From NCBI GenBank assembly GCA_964540105.1, contig CAZILL010000001.1, forward strand, positions 744,001-808,000: DNA of 64,000 nt, given 5' to 3'. The stretch is from DATKJY01 sp964540105. GTDB lineage: Bacteria > Zixibacteria > MSB-5A5 > GN15 > FEB-12. A program made the position numbers and the translations under genes. The stretch's first letter is position 1; each line of letters begins with the position of its first letter. Below the pieces are notes generated by a model. The model was not told the origin of the DNA. It saw only the letters and a list, made by a program, of their open reading frames with translations, and ran no database searches. This document shows, one piece after another, positions 25,524 to 35,823 of the stretch.

Positions 25524-28286
25524 TCATTCATCGGGAGAAATACCCTGTGGAGCGCTTATGCCGAGAATTTTCTGAACGTATGGATCACTTCGATTAACTT
25601 TGTAGTCGGCGAACTTCTCAGCGGCACGTTTCATGTCCTGATACTTACCCTCGGAGGACAAGGCGGAGATGAGCTTGCGGAACCCGTAACTGCTGTTAGG
25701 ATCCCCTTCAAAAGCGGCCCACAGCTCCTTGAGGCCGTCGTTGATCATGGATTCGTCCTTCAACCGCCGTCCCAATTCGACCTTCGTCAGCCCGAGATCC
25801 TGCCTATAAAAGAGGTTTCCGTCGTCCACTCGAAGAAACGCCGTAAGGGTGTCGGACAGCTGTCGGTACAACTGGGTGGTTCGGGAACTGTCCCCCCTCC
25901 GGTCATATAATTCACCGAGTACCATGTAGGTCTGCCAGTACTCGGGATATTGGCTGATCATGTGTTCGGCCAGCGTTATGGCCCGGGTGGTGTCCGCTTT
26001 GCGAAGCAGCTCATCGTAAATCCGAAGTGCATTGACGCCCAGGCTTACGTACACACCAGTGGCGTTCTCATCGCGGAACACGTTTGAATTTTCCAGTCCG
26101 GTGAACTTAAATGTATTCATGTACAGGTCGAAGCTCTTGTCAGCGTCGACCAGATTCGGGTACGGATCGCGGTTGTCTAAGCGGTAAATGGAGCCCACGA
26201 GGGTCGCCCGATCGCGCAGCTTCAGGGGTGATTCAGCATAGGGCGGGGAGCTGAAGAAGATAGGGCTCCGCCATTTATTCTCGATGGTTATCTCGTCGAC
26301 CATCATATCACTGACACGAATGACCGAATTACCGTATTGGCCGGGGAAGAGATATGTTTCTCTCCCCCGCGGTCTGTCATTAAACGGTTTGCGGGGTCGG
26401 GAAACTTCAAGGCCGGGCCGAAGCTCGAAAGGATACCAGAGAATCTGCTCATCAGAGAGCGAAATCGGAACGCCGTAGTGGTTCTTCATCTGAGCCACAT
26501 ACCAGTCGGTCTGGAGAAGGGACAGATTGACGACCTTAACGTCCTTACGATAGTTGTAGGCCTCCTGAAGTGCCCAGACCGGGAAAGTATCGTTATCCCC
26601 TGAGGTGAAGAGAATCGCATCCTTGTCGCAATTATCAAGAAGGTTTTGAGCGTAGACGCGGGCAAGGATGTTATTCGAACGATCGTTGGTGTGGAAGTTG
26701 TCCACCAGGCCGAATCCCGGGAGAATGAGCGTAGCCGTGCAGGCATACACCACAGCCCGCTGCGCCGATTCACCCCGACTGGCCATCTGGTTTCGAATCC
26801 ATTGGATAACCACGCCAATGCCGACGCCAATCGCTATGCCGAAGAACACAAACGCTGGAGTGAAGAAATAATCTCGATCGCGAACTTCAAGGTAGGCGTC
26901 GCCGGTCTGATAATCATACTTGATGCCGTCAGCAAAGTTCATGTAAAGGATAAGGCCCGCGGAACACAATAAGAACAGGGTAAAGAAGGGGAGGCCGATC
27001 TCGAGGCGTTTTCTGATGGCGACGAACATGCCGATCATACCGAGCGCAAAGAAGGGGACGAAGATAAGCCCGGGGCCGGTGTACTGATCCTCGAAGTAGG
27101 ACCAGAAACCCATGTGCGGGTGACGGAAGAACTGGTTCTCCCAGGTTCCCCGGCGGTGGAACATGCGGTTGACCATTGACTCCGAACCGTACTGCTTGCG
27201 GTCGAGGAAATCGACAAAAGTCTTGTAGTCTCGAGCCGGGTGATTCTCGTCGATACGCGGATTGAGGCTCGACCGAATCGGCAGATAGAGGTGAACCGAG
27301 AATCCGATGAGCGCGACGACGATGATAGCCAGCGCCGGTCTCCAATCCATCCGAAGATCGAATTTGCGGGAAACAGACCCCAAGACGACAATGGCCAGCA
27401 GGCCGACAGGGGTGAGGATGAGAAACATCTCGAAGCTGATCATAATCGAACAAACACAGCCCATCGCGACGGCCACCATCCAGTTGATTTTCCTGTACAG
27501 CAGGCCGAAGAGGATCAGCGTGAAAATCGCGGATATGAGGTAGAACATGGGAACTCCGCCCCGCCCACCTGAAAAGAGCATGATAGTCAGCAACTCCATC
27601 ACAATGAACGCGCAGACGATGAAGAACTCCCTCGGCCCCGCGTCATCTTTAAGCAGGAAGAAGATCGCTGCCATCGGTACGACCAGGAAGGTGGTCATGT
27701 GGATCCCGACTCCTATCAGGGCCAGGAAGAAGACCAGGACCATATTGCGAACAGCGATAGCGGTTCCCCGATTTTCGAAATACTGGATAGTTAACAGGAT
27801 AATGAGTACCATAAGCGCCAGGGAGAAGCCGTAGACTTCCGCTTCCACGCTGTTGCCCCAGTTGGTCTGAGAAAACGCGACCAGGAGCCCACCGCAAATG
27901 CCTCCGAGATAGGTGATATAGCGACCCAGCGCGTCCCTGGCGCCACCGTTGAATATGTATCCGATGAGCTTTACGGTCAGAAGATAACTGAAGAGGGCCG
28001 TAAACGACGACGCGATCACTGAGATATAGTTGATACGGTACGAAACGTCGTCGGCAAACGGCAGGGCCGCGGCCAGACGCCCAATCAGGACAAACAGCGG
28101 TGTCCCTGGCGGATGCGGTATACCGAGGATCGCGGAGCACGCGATGAACTCGCCGCAATCCCAAAAGGGGATAGAGCGCTGGACAGTCAGGTGATATACG
28201 ATAAACGTGAACACGAATACGAAGGCGGCACTGAAGGCGTTGGCGCGGTCGTTCTTGATACTATTCCACAGCGAATGATCTGACAA
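25524..28286 (-). CDS. DUF2723 membrane protein with TPR tail
   Basis: 920 residues. The N-terminal DUF2723 region has the signature IPFWDCGEFIACSAILGIPHPPG, shortened here to its key residues W-D-C-G-E and H-P-P-G, in a multi-helix GT-C-like membrane domain of about 12 helices extending to residue 530. Then come a periplasmic domain with LFTSGDNDTFPVWALQE and a C-terminal part with TPR-like helices (YWQTYMVLGELYDRRGD). The family is related to protein O-mannosyltransferases and probably transfers a lipid-linked sugar to proteins outside the cytoplasmic membrane. The start is TTG with AGGAGG five bases upstream. Confidence 0.85.
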   Translation of the reverse strand: MSDHSLWNSIKNDRANAFSAAFVFVFTFIVYHLTVQRSIPFWDCGEFIACSAILGIPHPPGTPLFVLIGRLAAALPFADDVSYRINYISVIASSFTALFSYLLTVKLIGYIFNGGARDALGRYITYLGGICGGLLVAFSQTNWGNSVEAEVYGFSLALMVLIILLTIQYFENRGTAIAVRNMVLVFFLALIGVGIHMTTFLVVPMAAIFFLLKDDAGPREFFIVCAFIVMELLTIMLFSGGRGGVPMFYLISAIFTLILFGLLYRKINWMVAVAMGCVCSIMISFEMFLILTPVGLLAIVVLGSVSRKFDLRMDWRPALAIIVVALIGFSVHLYLPIRSSLNPRIDENHPARDYKTFVDFLDRKQYGSESMVNRMFHRRGTWENQFFRHPHMGFWSYFEDQYTGPGLIFVPFFALGMIGMFVAIRKRLEIGLPFFTLFLLCSAGLILYMNFADGIKYDYQTGDAYLEVRDRDYFFTPAFVFFGIAIGVGIGVVIQWIRNQMASRGESAQRAVVYACTATLILPGFGLVDNFHTNDRSNNILARVYAQNLLDNCDKDAILFTSGDNDTFPVWALQEAYNYRKDVKVVNLSLLQTDWYVAQMKNHYGVPISLSDEQILWYPFELRPGLEVSRPRKPFNDRPRGRETYLFPGQYGNSVIRVSDMMVDEITIENKWRSPIFFSSPPYAESPLKLRDRATLVGSIYRLDNRDPYPNLVDADKSFDLYMNTFKFTGLENSNVFRDENATGVYVSLGVNALRIYDELLRKADTTRAITLAEHMISQYPEYWQTYMVLGELYDRRGDSSRTTQLYRQLSDTLTAFLRVDDGNLFYRQDLGLTKVELGRRLKDESMINDGLKELWAAFEGDPNSSYGFRKLISALSSEGKYQDMKRAAEKFADYKVNRSDPYVQKILGISAPQGISPDE

Positions 28287-28444
28287 TCTATCCTCCTAAA
28301 GCCACGATCGGTTGAAGCCGATACAATTCGTGAGTCATATCGACTTTACGAAACGAAGCCACGAATATAGCAACTCGGCGGGAAAGCACAATCAGAATTT
28401 TCCCCCGATGAAGAGGCGACGTTCATACGAAGATGGAGGAAGAT

Positions 28445-28693
28445 ATGTTTTTTTGGTGTGCACTGTTGTTTTGTCTGGGAATCCTGGCGTTTGCTGATTC
28501 CGTTTTCAACATGGGCGAAATCTTTCGGACCATCAACTCGGCACTCTTCATGCTGGTCTCGCTGGGGCTTCTAGTTCGGACGACAACGAAGGCCAAGTCC
28601 AAGCGAGTCGAGCAGTACGAACAGAAGATCTTCAGTCTCGAACAGGAGATCAATATGCTCAAACGAGGCCAGGAAAAACTGTCGCAGTTTTAG
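28445..28693 (+). CDS. Small membrane protein with coiled-coil tail
   Basis: 82 residues. Two hydrophobic stretches (FFWCALLFCLGILAFA and INSALFMLVSLGLLV) are followed by a charged coiled coil (RVEQYEQKIFSLEQEINMLK). No family recognised. ATG at 28445 is preceded by GGAGGAAG at the right distance, which is why I chose it over ATG at 28433. It ends convergent with the TPR gene, sharing four bases at the stop codons. It probably sits in the inner membrane with its helix in the cytoplasm. Confidence 0.75.
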   Translation: MFFWCALLFCLGILAFADSVFNMGEIFRTINSALFMLVSLGLLVRTTTKAKSKRVEQYEQKIFSLEQEINMLKRGQEKLSQF

Positions 28694-30543
28694 CCCGCCT
28701 TGACATTGCTCTCGAGTTGGCGCAGTTTCTTGCGCACCTCGGACGCAAACGGGTAGTTTGGGTATTGCTCGAGGATCTGTTTGTAAATGGCTTTTGCGTC
28801 CTCCTGCTTTCCCATCGTCTCGGCCAGAAGGTCGGCCTTCATCTTCAATCCGAACGCGACATAATACGAATTCTCGAAATCAGCGGTCAGCCGTTCGATG
28901 CCGTTGAGCGCCGTTGTCGTGTCGTTCAGTCGAAAATCGATCAGAATGCTCCGGTAGAGCGCAATATCGGCCAGACTCTTATTCTCGGCGCTGACAAGCT
29001 TTCCAAGCCAGAGCTTGCATGAATCGAGCCAACCTCGCTGCTCAGACCAGAGAGCAGTGGAGTAGATACCCAACAAGGCAGTGTCCTTATCGGCCTGGTC
29101 GAAGACCATCAGAGTTTGCACCGCATCGTTAATATAGAACCCCTGAGAGAAGTCGACTAGGAGCTTGCGAAGCCCGACACTGGCGGAGTCGTATTGCTTG
29201 TTGTAGAGCGAGATCATGCTCAAATTAAACGCGATTTCCTCGGCGTTTTCAGCTGACAGCGACTGCGAACGAACGAATTCAAAGTTCTTGCGGGCGGCAT
29301 CAAGATTGCCGGTCCGGAGATAGCAATACGGAATCATCTTCTGCGCATTGAGGAAGCTCAGCCCGCGGCGATAGGTGGTGGCTACCGAGTCGAAGTACTT
29401 GAGAGCTTTCGTGTAGTTTCCGGTCATGTCGAAGTGGATCATGCCGATCTGGTAGAGCGCATCCCCTTTTTCCTGTTCGCGCGGTGAAGCCGCGAAGATA
29501 GTGTCATAGACGGCGCAAGCGTCGTCGACGCGCCCGCCACGGGCCAGAGAGCTCGCATACAGAAACGGAGTGTTCCCGACGAAGGCGGTCGCCCGATTAT
29601 GCGCGAACACATAGCTCCCCATTCGAACAACTTCCGGGTAGTGTCTGCGCTCGAAACACTGTTGCATGTAGTAGCTCAAGTATGTGCCGTTCATGCGCTC
29701 GAGTGAATCTCGCAGCACGGCGAGGTCAAAAGCTTTGTCGAAACGGCCGTTCTTGATGTAGAAATCGGCGAGGAGCCTGACTACATGAGGTTCTGGGTTA
29801 TTACGTATCGTATCGATCAGGAACTGCTCGACCTGAGGGGAGGATTCATAGAATTCGAGCATGGCGGCAGCGCGTCGAGCCGCTTCCAGTCCATCCTGGG
29901 TCGTGTCGCGTGGAAGGATAGTGAAGTACTCTCGGGTTGCCTCACTGTACTTCTTCTGCCTTTCCAGTAGGGTGCCTCGTTCGAGAACAAAGAGGTTCGG
30001 TGCTTTCAGGACGAGTCGCAGCGAATCGAGAATGCGAAAGGCGTCGGATTCCAATTCGTGGGATAACATGCTCTTGAGAACGGCAGCGCACTTGCCCTGG
30101 TCGTGGTCTCTTACCGTGTACAGGGCTTCGTAGTAGGCCTCTCTGGCGGCTTCGACTTTCCCCTGATTGGCGAGCGCATCGGCCAGATCGAGGCGCAATG
30201 AGAGGTTGGAAGAGTCGTGTTCGATGAAGCGTCGGGTAAGGAGTTCAAGGTTGCCGAAACGCTTCAACTGCAGGTAACACACCTTAAGAAGATTGTTAAC
30301 CACAGGGTTGGTCGGCTCGGCCTCCAACAGGGTTTCAAGCAGAGCCATCGCCCCTTCGAAGTTGTTCTGCTGAAGCAGTTGTCTCACCGTCGCCAGCCTC
30401 TGCTCGGATTCGGACAGCTGGCCGGGAAGCACTAAAGGGGGAGAGCCCGATCTTCGAGGTTGCGCTTCAATTTGACGGGAAACGCTGATTCCGGCAACGA
30501 TGAGCAGGCAGGCCAGGAGCCGGTTTAGGATGCGAAAGCTCAC
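28690..30543 (-). CDS. Secreted TPR-repeat protein
   Basis: 617 residues with an N-terminal signal peptide (LLACLLIVAGISVSRQIEA). Tetratricopeptide-type helical repeats run through nearly the whole protein, for example NNFEGAMALLETLLEAEPTNP and KGDALYQIGMIHFDMTGNYTKALKYFD. The last repeat resembles the YbgF/BamD kind (AKAIYKQILEQYPNYPFA). It likely acts as a periplasmic scaffold. Its ATG immediately follows the stop of the DUF4175 gene, so the two are co-translated and may interact. Confidence 0.85.
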   Translation of the reverse strand: MSFRILNRLLACLLIVAGISVSRQIEAQPRRSGSPPLVLPGQLSESEQRLATVRQLLQQNNFEGAMALLETLLEAEPTNPVVNNLLKVCYLQLKRFGNLELLTRRFIEHDSSNLSLRLDLADALANQGKVEAAREAYYEALYTVRDHDQGKCAAVLKSMLSHELESDAFRILDSLRLVLKAPNLFVLERGTLLERQKKYSEATREYFTILPRDTTQDGLEAARRAAAMLEFYESSPQVEQFLIDTIRNNPEPHVVRLLADFYIKNGRFDKAFDLAVLRDSLERMNGTYLSYYMQQCFERRHYPEVVRMGSYVFAHNRATAFVGNTPFLYASSLARGGRVDDACAVYDTIFAASPREQEKGDALYQIGMIHFDMTGNYTKALKYFDSVATTYRRGLSFLNAQKMIPYCYLRTGNLDAARKNFEFVRSQSLSAENAEEIAFNLSMISLYNKQYDSASVGLRKLLVDFSQGFYINDAVQTLMVFDQADKDTALLGIYSTALWSEQRGWLDSCKLWLGKLVSAENKSLADIALYRSILIDFRLNDTTTALNGIERLTADFENSYYVAFGLKMKADLLAETMGKQEDAKAIYKQILEQYPNYPFASEVRKKLRQLESNVKAG

Positions 30544-33500
30544 TTATCGACCGGGTTCAGTAGCTGCTGGTTTTGAGGGAGCGGTCTCAGTTTGAAGCAG
30601 CGCGCGGAAGTAGGCTTTGATCTGCTCGCCGTACTGAGACGGGTAGTCGTCACCCAGGAATTGCCGCAAGCGGTCTTCAAAGCGGGTCTTGTCATTGAGC
30701 AACTCCGAAGAAAGTTCACGAGGGATGTACACCGGCTGCTCCGTAGGGCTTGCCGACTTGCGCTGCTCTGTGAAATCTTTGCGCTGAAGCGAGCGAGACG
30801 CCTCCAGCATGCGGGAATAGATTTTCAACTGACGCTCGGTCGTTTCCTGGCCCGGGGCTCCACTGAGCAGATCCTCTTCGACCTTCTTCATTTCGCGTGC
30901 GATGTCGTCGAGCCGTCCCAGAATCTGACGTGAGCCGCCGAACTCCTGTTCCAGTTGCTCAACGGACTTTCGTATCGCACCTTGCTCGGCCGCCAGCCTT
31001 TCGAGTCCCTCACGCCCCGGCTTCATCCCGGGATTACTACCCGGGTTGTTGCATTGTCCTTGAGTCTTCTGGTTGAGATTATTCTGCTTGTTGCACATAG
31101 ATTCCATCTTTGAAATATTTTTGTCACAGCTTCCAGCCTTGTCACACTTCTTCTGTTCTTCAAGTGATTCCATCAGGCGGACTGAGGCCTTGTTTAAGCC
31201 GGACATAGCTTCCCGCTGGCTCTGCACTGCGCTCGGCGCCTGCTGGTCCTGAAGTGACTGCATCGCCGTGGCCATATCCCGGGTGGCCTGGTCGAGAATC
31301 ATGGCCAGCTCCGCGGCTACAAACGGGGACTGCTTTCCCAGTTCACCGATTGTGTTTTTAAGGCCGGAGCACGAGGAAGATAGATCCTGCTGGTTCTGGG
31401 CGAGATCACGCAGTACACTCGAGCGCGGGTCAAGGTCGGCAGCATTCTTGAGCAGCTCTTCCTGGCTCTTGGAAAGGTAATTGGCGTCGTCCATGGCGCG
31501 CCGCATGGCTTGCTTGATCTTCTCCGTATCCCCCCCTTTCATGGCCATCTGCTGCTTTTGCATCTCGCCCAGCATCTGGTTCAGCTTCGTCGAGGCTTCT
31601 TTCCCCTCTTTCGACGCATCCTGCTTCTGCGACTGGTTTAGCGACTGCGACATGCTCTGCATATTCTGGTCAGCCGTGTTCTTCTCGATCGCTTCGGCGA
31701 ACTTCTGGGCTTCCTGACTCTGCGACATATTGGCGTTCTTCATGAGCTCCCTGAGGCTCTCGACATCTTTCTTGAGTTGCTGCATCGACTTGTTAATTTC
31801 GTCCTCAGCCTTGCTCAGTGACGGAAGCTGCTTGTCCGGAGAGGCATCGGTCTGCTGATTGCTCTTTTCCTGGCGCTGAACCAGCTGCTCGGCCTGACGC
31901 ATCATCGCCTCCATCTTCTGCTCGACCTGAAGGCGCTTCAGCAACGACAGGGTTCGATCGAGGCGCTCCATGAGTTCCTTTTGGGAGAGTTCCATGTTCT
32001 TCATGGCTTCCTGAAGTTTCTGGCGATCCATGTTCTGTAGCGCTTCCATGAGTTTCCGCTGTGCCTCGCGCATTTCCGGAGTGGCAACTTCCTCGAACAA
32101 CTTCTGAATTTGCTGCATCTTCTCCATGAGTTCGCGGCTCATGAGCGCGTTGTCGCGCATCTTCTCAAGGGACGAATCCATCTTCTGGGCCATCTTCTCA
32201 ACTTCTTTGACCATCTCGGCGTTCTTCTCGGCGATCGATTCCAGCTCCTTTTGCTGCTGCCAATCAGCCTTGCGCGATTCCTTGGGCTGCGCGTCGAGTT
32301 TGCGCGCGGCATTTTTCAGCCTCTGCACGAGTTCTTTGCCGCTCTGAATCATCCGCTCGGTATTGGAAATACGCTCCTGGCCTTCGGATTCGGTCTGAGC
32401 TACCACTTCATCGAGCGACGGTATGCGCGCAATATAGGACCGTGATTTAGTGACTTTGGGGCCGGAGATACGATCGTTGTCGGCGACTTCAAAGTAGTAC
32501 GTCGTATAGTCACCGGGGTACATGTTCAGCGGATCCATGTCCCAATTCAATTCGACGTCTCCTTCTGTCTTGATCCCGTCGGAGAAATGCAGGACTGCGA
32601 CATTCTCTCCGGATGCGCGTCCCTGCGAGATGACCGCGTACTTGAGCACGAGCGATGAGAACCCGAAGTCATCGTAGATGTGGACTTTCAGCGGGAGGAT
32701 CATGTCGTCGTTCAGGTTGGCGTCGAATCCGGGTCGGATCACGTCGATTGACGGATATTCGTCGGGAATGGCGGTGATGTAGTATTCAATGGGATCGGGA
32801 TTCGTTTCGCCAAGATGATCTTCAAGGCGGACATGATATGAGATCGATTTGTCGGTCAGAAGCGAGGCTTCGGCGACCCGTCCGTTTGTGAGCGAAAGGG
32901 GCAGATGACTGGAGTCGGAAAAAACGAGCTCCGCCCGATTGACATTTTGATTGGCCTCAACCTTGATATTCACCCGGCTTCCAACCACGGCCGAAAAGGA
33001 ACCGTTATTCTCGCTGATTGTGAGCGGCGAGAGACGGGTATACTCAGGATAGAAGATCGAGAGAGAAATATTGTTCACCCGCGGGCGGTCGACGACGTCG
33101 ATTCTCTGAACCTCGGTTTTCAGGCGACCAGCCTCAACGTAGTAGTCGAACGATTTGTTGATCTGGCGGAGGGTGAGACCGATTTGAAGTGAGTCACCCG
33201 ATGCGGAGGATAGCCGCCCCAAGGCAGATATGTTGATTTCGGTCTTCTGCCAGTTGCCTCCGGCCAGCCGGTGGTACACCGAACCCGTTTCCGGAATCCT
33301 CTGACCGACAACGGCGGCGCCGATAGTGATATCCTTGTACTTTATCCATTCCGTCGAGCCCGGAACAGGAATGATCTTGTACGCAAGGGGAGGAGCGACT
33401 TCTACTGAGGGATTGGAAAAGACTTCGTACGAGTAACTGAAGAAACCGGGGAAGAGGATGATCAGAGCGACAGCGATAACCCCCGCGACCGCCATCGGGC

Positions 33501-33960
33501 GCAGGCTCCTCAAAACCGAATGAAAACTGACAACTTCATTGAGATTGATGAGCCCCGCTTGTTCTATAGCCTGACGTTCCGTCTGCTCAATGAGCTCTCC
33601 GGAAAACCCTGGATGGCGGGGGAGACGAGCGAACTGCACGGCCGCAATGAGGCGCCCCTGGAGGTCAGGATTCTTCTCTTCAAGGGCCAGGGCAACCTGG
33701 TCGACCGAGCCGCCAAACACGCGAGCGAGCGAATACCGCCAGAAACAGTACCCGGCGGTTCCTGCCGAGAAGAACAGAAGCGTCAATTTGAGCCAGACTG
33801 GCAGGACCATGACATTGGCCAGGAAGGATAAGAGTAGTCCAATACTCGTGGCCACCGTAAGAGTCAGCAGGAGCCCCGCGAGAAACAGAACTCCACGCTG
33901 TCTGTTCAGGATATCGTGTAATCGTCGCAGGAGAATTGAGCTATTCGTGATGTCGATCAT
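30544..33960 (-). CDS. DUF4175 family large membrane/coiled-coil protein
   Basis: About 1138 residues. Two membrane helices near the N-terminus (FLAGLLLTLTVATSIGLLL and the following LTLLFFSAGTAGYCFW) and one near 175 precede a beta-rich domain (about 190-520). A very long Gln/Met/Lys/Glu-rich coiled coil follows from about 540 onward (repeated MEKMQ-, AMKNME-type heptads), with a few cysteines near 960-1000. This matches DUF4175 proteins of Bacteroidetes and relatives, of unknown role in the envelope. ATG at 33958-33960 with GAGGT upstream is preferred over the frame start at 33996. Confidence 0.85.
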   Translation of the reverse strand: MIDITNSSILLRRLHDILNRQRGVLFLAGLLLTLTVATSIGLLLSFLANVMVLPVWLKLTLLFFSAGTAGYCFWRYSLARVFGGSVDQVALALEEKNPDLQGRLIAAVQFARLPRHPGFSGELIEQTERQAIEQAGLINLNEVVSFHSVLRSLRPMAVAGVIAVALIILFPGFFSYSYEVFSNPSVEVAPPLAYKIIPVPGSTEWIKYKDITIGAAVVGQRIPETGSVYHRLAGGNWQKTEINISALGRLSSASGDSLQIGLTLRQINKSFDYYVEAGRLKTEVQRIDVVDRPRVNNISLSIFYPEYTRLSPLTISENNGSFSAVVGSRVNIKVEANQNVNRAELVFSDSSHLPLSLTNGRVAEASLLTDKSISYHVRLEDHLGETNPDPIEYYITAIPDEYPSIDVIRPGFDANLNDDMILPLKVHIYDDFGFSSLVLKYAVISQGRASGENVAVLHFSDGIKTEGDVELNWDMDPLNMYPGDYTTYYFEVADNDRISGPKVTKSRSYIARIPSLDEVVAQTESEGQERISNTERMIQSGKELVQRLKNAARKLDAQPKESRKADWQQQKELESIAEKNAEMVKEVEKMAQKMDSSLEKMRDNALMSRELMEKMQQIQKLFEEVATPEMREAQRKLMEALQNMDRQKLQEAMKNMELSQKELMERLDRTLSLLKRLQVEQKMEAMMRQAEQLVQRQEKSNQQTDASPDKQLPSLSKAEDEINKSMQQLKKDVESLRELMKNANMSQSQEAQKFAEAIEKNTADQNMQSMSQSLNQSQKQDASKEGKEASTKLNQMLGEMQKQQMAMKGGDTEKIKQAMRRAMDDANYLSKSQEELLKNAADLDPRSSVLRDLAQNQQDLSSSCSGLKNTIGELGKQSPFVAAELAMILDQATRDMATAMQSLQDQQAPSAVQSQREAMSGLNKASVRLMESLEEQKKCDKAGSCDKNISKMESMCNKQNNLNQKTQGQCNNPGSNPGMKPGREGLERLAAEQGAIRKSVEQLEQEFGGSRQILGRLDDIAREMKKVEEDLLSGAPGQETTERQLKIYSRMLEASRSLQRKDFTEQRKSASPTEQPVYIPRELSSELLNDKTRFEDRLRQFLGDDYPSQYGEQIKAYFRALLQTETAPSKPAATEPGR

Positions 33961-34054
33961 GGCGTTACCTCGTCTCTGTGGACCCCGTCTTCTCATACCT
34001 ACTCTTGTATGTCGCGCACTCTATAGGAACCAAGCGGTCAAAACGGAGAGATTA

Positions 34055-34795
34055 CTAATTTAACAACGCGTAGGCCAAAAGGTTCACACCCATCTTCAAA
34101 GCTTCCTCCCGCTTATCCGGCGGATCGTTGTGCACCTGCGCATCCTCCCACCCGTCGCCAATGTCGGATTCGACCAAGAAGAACGAGACGACTCGGCCGT
34201 TGAGTATGGCTGCGTATCCGCGCGGGGCTTTGCCGTCATGTTCATGGATCTTCGGCGGCCCGCTCGGGAAATCAAAGAACGAATGGTACAGCGGGTGGCT
34301 GAAGGGCAATTCGGTCACTTGGCGCTCAGGAAAGAGCGCGGCCATTTCGTCGCGATAGGGTTTGTCCATGCCATAGGAGTCGTTCACAAAGAGAAAGCCA
34401 CCTGCCGCCAGGTACTGTCGCAGACGCTCCTTCTCTTCCGGAGTGAACTTGATGATCCCGTGCCCGGTAGCGAAGAGGAAGGGATACTTGAACAATTCGG
34501 GGTCCATAATCTCAACCTGATACTCTATAGTATCGACGGCGAAATCGGTGCGGTCGCGGACGAATTTCAGAAAGTTCGGAACCGACGAGCTCCCCCAGTA
34601 CCAGTCTCCACCGCCGGAGTAATGCAGGCGAGCCACTTTCACCGCCGAGGGATTTGAACTCGGGCGAACGGTTTGGTTTGCGGGGGACAATTGGCGAGGC
34701 GCAAGGTCGAAGCGTTCCTGGGCCGGAGCCTGTGCGGAGATCATCACGAAGAGACTCGCCAGAGTTGCCAGGAATTTCAATCTCATATTCCCCAT
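34055..34795 (-). CDS. DUF4159 family secreted protein
   Basis: 246 residues with a signal peptide (LKFLATLASLFVMISAQAPAQ). The mature protein has KVARLHYSGGGDWYWG, FATGHGIIKFTPEEKERLRQYLAAGGFLFVND and GWEDAQVHNDPP, the pattern of DUF4159. The fold resembles a glutamine-amidotransferase-like Rossmann domain, as in other DUF4159 members. These genes commonly lie near DUF4175 genes, as here. The start could also be ATG at 34786. It is the first gene of the unit that continues to DUF4175 and the TPR protein. Confidence 0.85.
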   Translation of the reverse strand: MGNMRLKFLATLASLFVMISAQAPAQERFDLAPRQLSPANQTVRPSSNPSAVKVARLHYSGGGDWYWGSSSVPNFLKFVRDRTDFAVDTIEYQVEIMDPELFKYPFLFATGHGIIKFTPEEKERLRQYLAAGGFLFVNDSYGMDKPYRDEMAALFPERQVTELPFSHPLYHSFFDFPSGPPKIHEHDGKAPRGYAAILNGRVVSFFLVESDIGDGWEDAQVHNDPPDKREEALKMGVNLLAYALLN

Positions 34796-34829
34796 ACCGT
34801 AATATACACCGAAACCACTCTTTCTGATG

Positions 34830-34863
34830 AAAAAGCCGTCGGTTTTCCTGCCGACGGCTTTGC
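34830..34863 (-). terminator. Rho-independent terminator after secF
   Basis: AAAGCCGTCGG and CCGACGGCTTT form an 11-base-pair stem with an eight-base loop. On the minus strand it is followed by a T-run, about 20 bases after the secF stop. It separates secDF from the DUF4159 unit. Confidence 0.88.
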
Positions 34864-34881
34864 TTTGAAAAACAGATTCCG

Positions 34882-35808
34882 CTATTTGAATCGCTTAGGG
34901 CTGCGGGCCTCCCACTCAACCATGATCGGGCTGGCGACAAAGATGGAACTGTATGTTCCGACGACGACGCCCATAATCATCGCCAGGGAGAAACTCTTCA
35001 GAACGTCTCCACCAAACAGGAACAGGGTCAGGACGACAACCAGCACGGTCATCGACGTATTGATTGTGCGCGATAGGGTTTCGTTGATGGAGCGGTTTAC
35101 CGATGGAACGAATTCTGCTTTGTTGCGGAATTTCTTAAGATTCTCCCGGATACGATCGTAGACAACAACGGTGTCGGTGAGCGAATAACCGGCCAGGGTC
35201 AGAAGGGCTGAGACGACCAATAGGTCGAATTCCCGCCCGAGGATCCAGAAGACGCCAGTGACGGCCAGCACATCATGAAAGGTGGCAATCGTGGCGGCTA
35301 TTCCCGCTCTGAAATCGAAACGAAACGCGATATAAATGAGAATACCTGCCAGCGAAATGAAAATGGCCCACGTCGCGTCCTTCTTGAGCGATTCGCCCAC
35401 GGCCGGTCCGATGACATGCTCGGAATCGGTTGTAAACGTGTTGCCCGCGAAGCTCGCGGCGATCAATTCAGTGATCACCTTCACGCGTTGCATCCCTTCG
35501 GCGTCAGTGTCGGGACGCTTGGTCTTGACGATGAAGGCGTTGGGTTTCGAGAAGTCCTGAACTTCGTTGACCATGACGTCAGGAAACTTCGTTTCCAGGG
35601 CCAGACGCAGGTCTCCGATCGGCACAGGCTGGGCGAAATGCCCCTGAACCATAACGCCACCGGCGAAGTCGATCCCCATCGGCGCCTTTCCGATAAAGAT
35701 CATGATAAAAGCAATGATACCGAGAAGCGTCAGAATGCTGGAAAAAGCAAAGGCCACATATCGCCTCCCGATGAAATCTATGTCCGGTACACCAATCAGT
35801 GAAAACAT
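34882..35808 (-). CDS. secF: Protein translocase subunit SecF
   Basis: 308 residues, six membrane helices. It opens with the usual first helix and GIDFAGGVMVQG (the SecF D-F-x-G-G motif), then a periplasmic domain, then TVVVYDRIRENLKKFR in the conserved cytosolic loop and NTSMTVLVVVLTLFLFGG. With SecD it uses the proton gradient to pull secreted proteins across the membrane and aids membrane insertion. It follows secD after 15 bases and ends at the terminator at 34830-34863. Confidence 0.97.
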   Translation of the reverse strand: MFSLIGVPDIDFIGRRYVAFAFSSILTLLGIIAFIMIFIGKAPMGIDFAGGVMVQGHFAQPVPIGDLRLALETKFPDVMVNEVQDFSKPNAFIVKTKRPDTDAEGMQRVKVITELIAASFAGNTFTTDSEHVIGPAVGESLKKDATWAIFISLAGILIYIAFRFDFRAGIAATIATFHDVLAVTGVFWILGREFDLLVVSALLTLAGYSLTDTVVVYDRIRENLKKFRNKAEFVPSVNRSINETLSRTINTSMTVLVVVLTLFLFGGDVLKSFSLAMIMGVVVGTYSSIFVASPIMVEWEARSPKRFK

Positions 35809-35823
35809 ATTCGACCTTTCTTC

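Noticed and set aside
31100..33500. Low-complexity Gln/Met/Lys-rich coding stretch as a DNA repeat array
   Set aside because: It is a coiled-coil heptad pattern within one long reading frame; at the DNA level the units are irregular.
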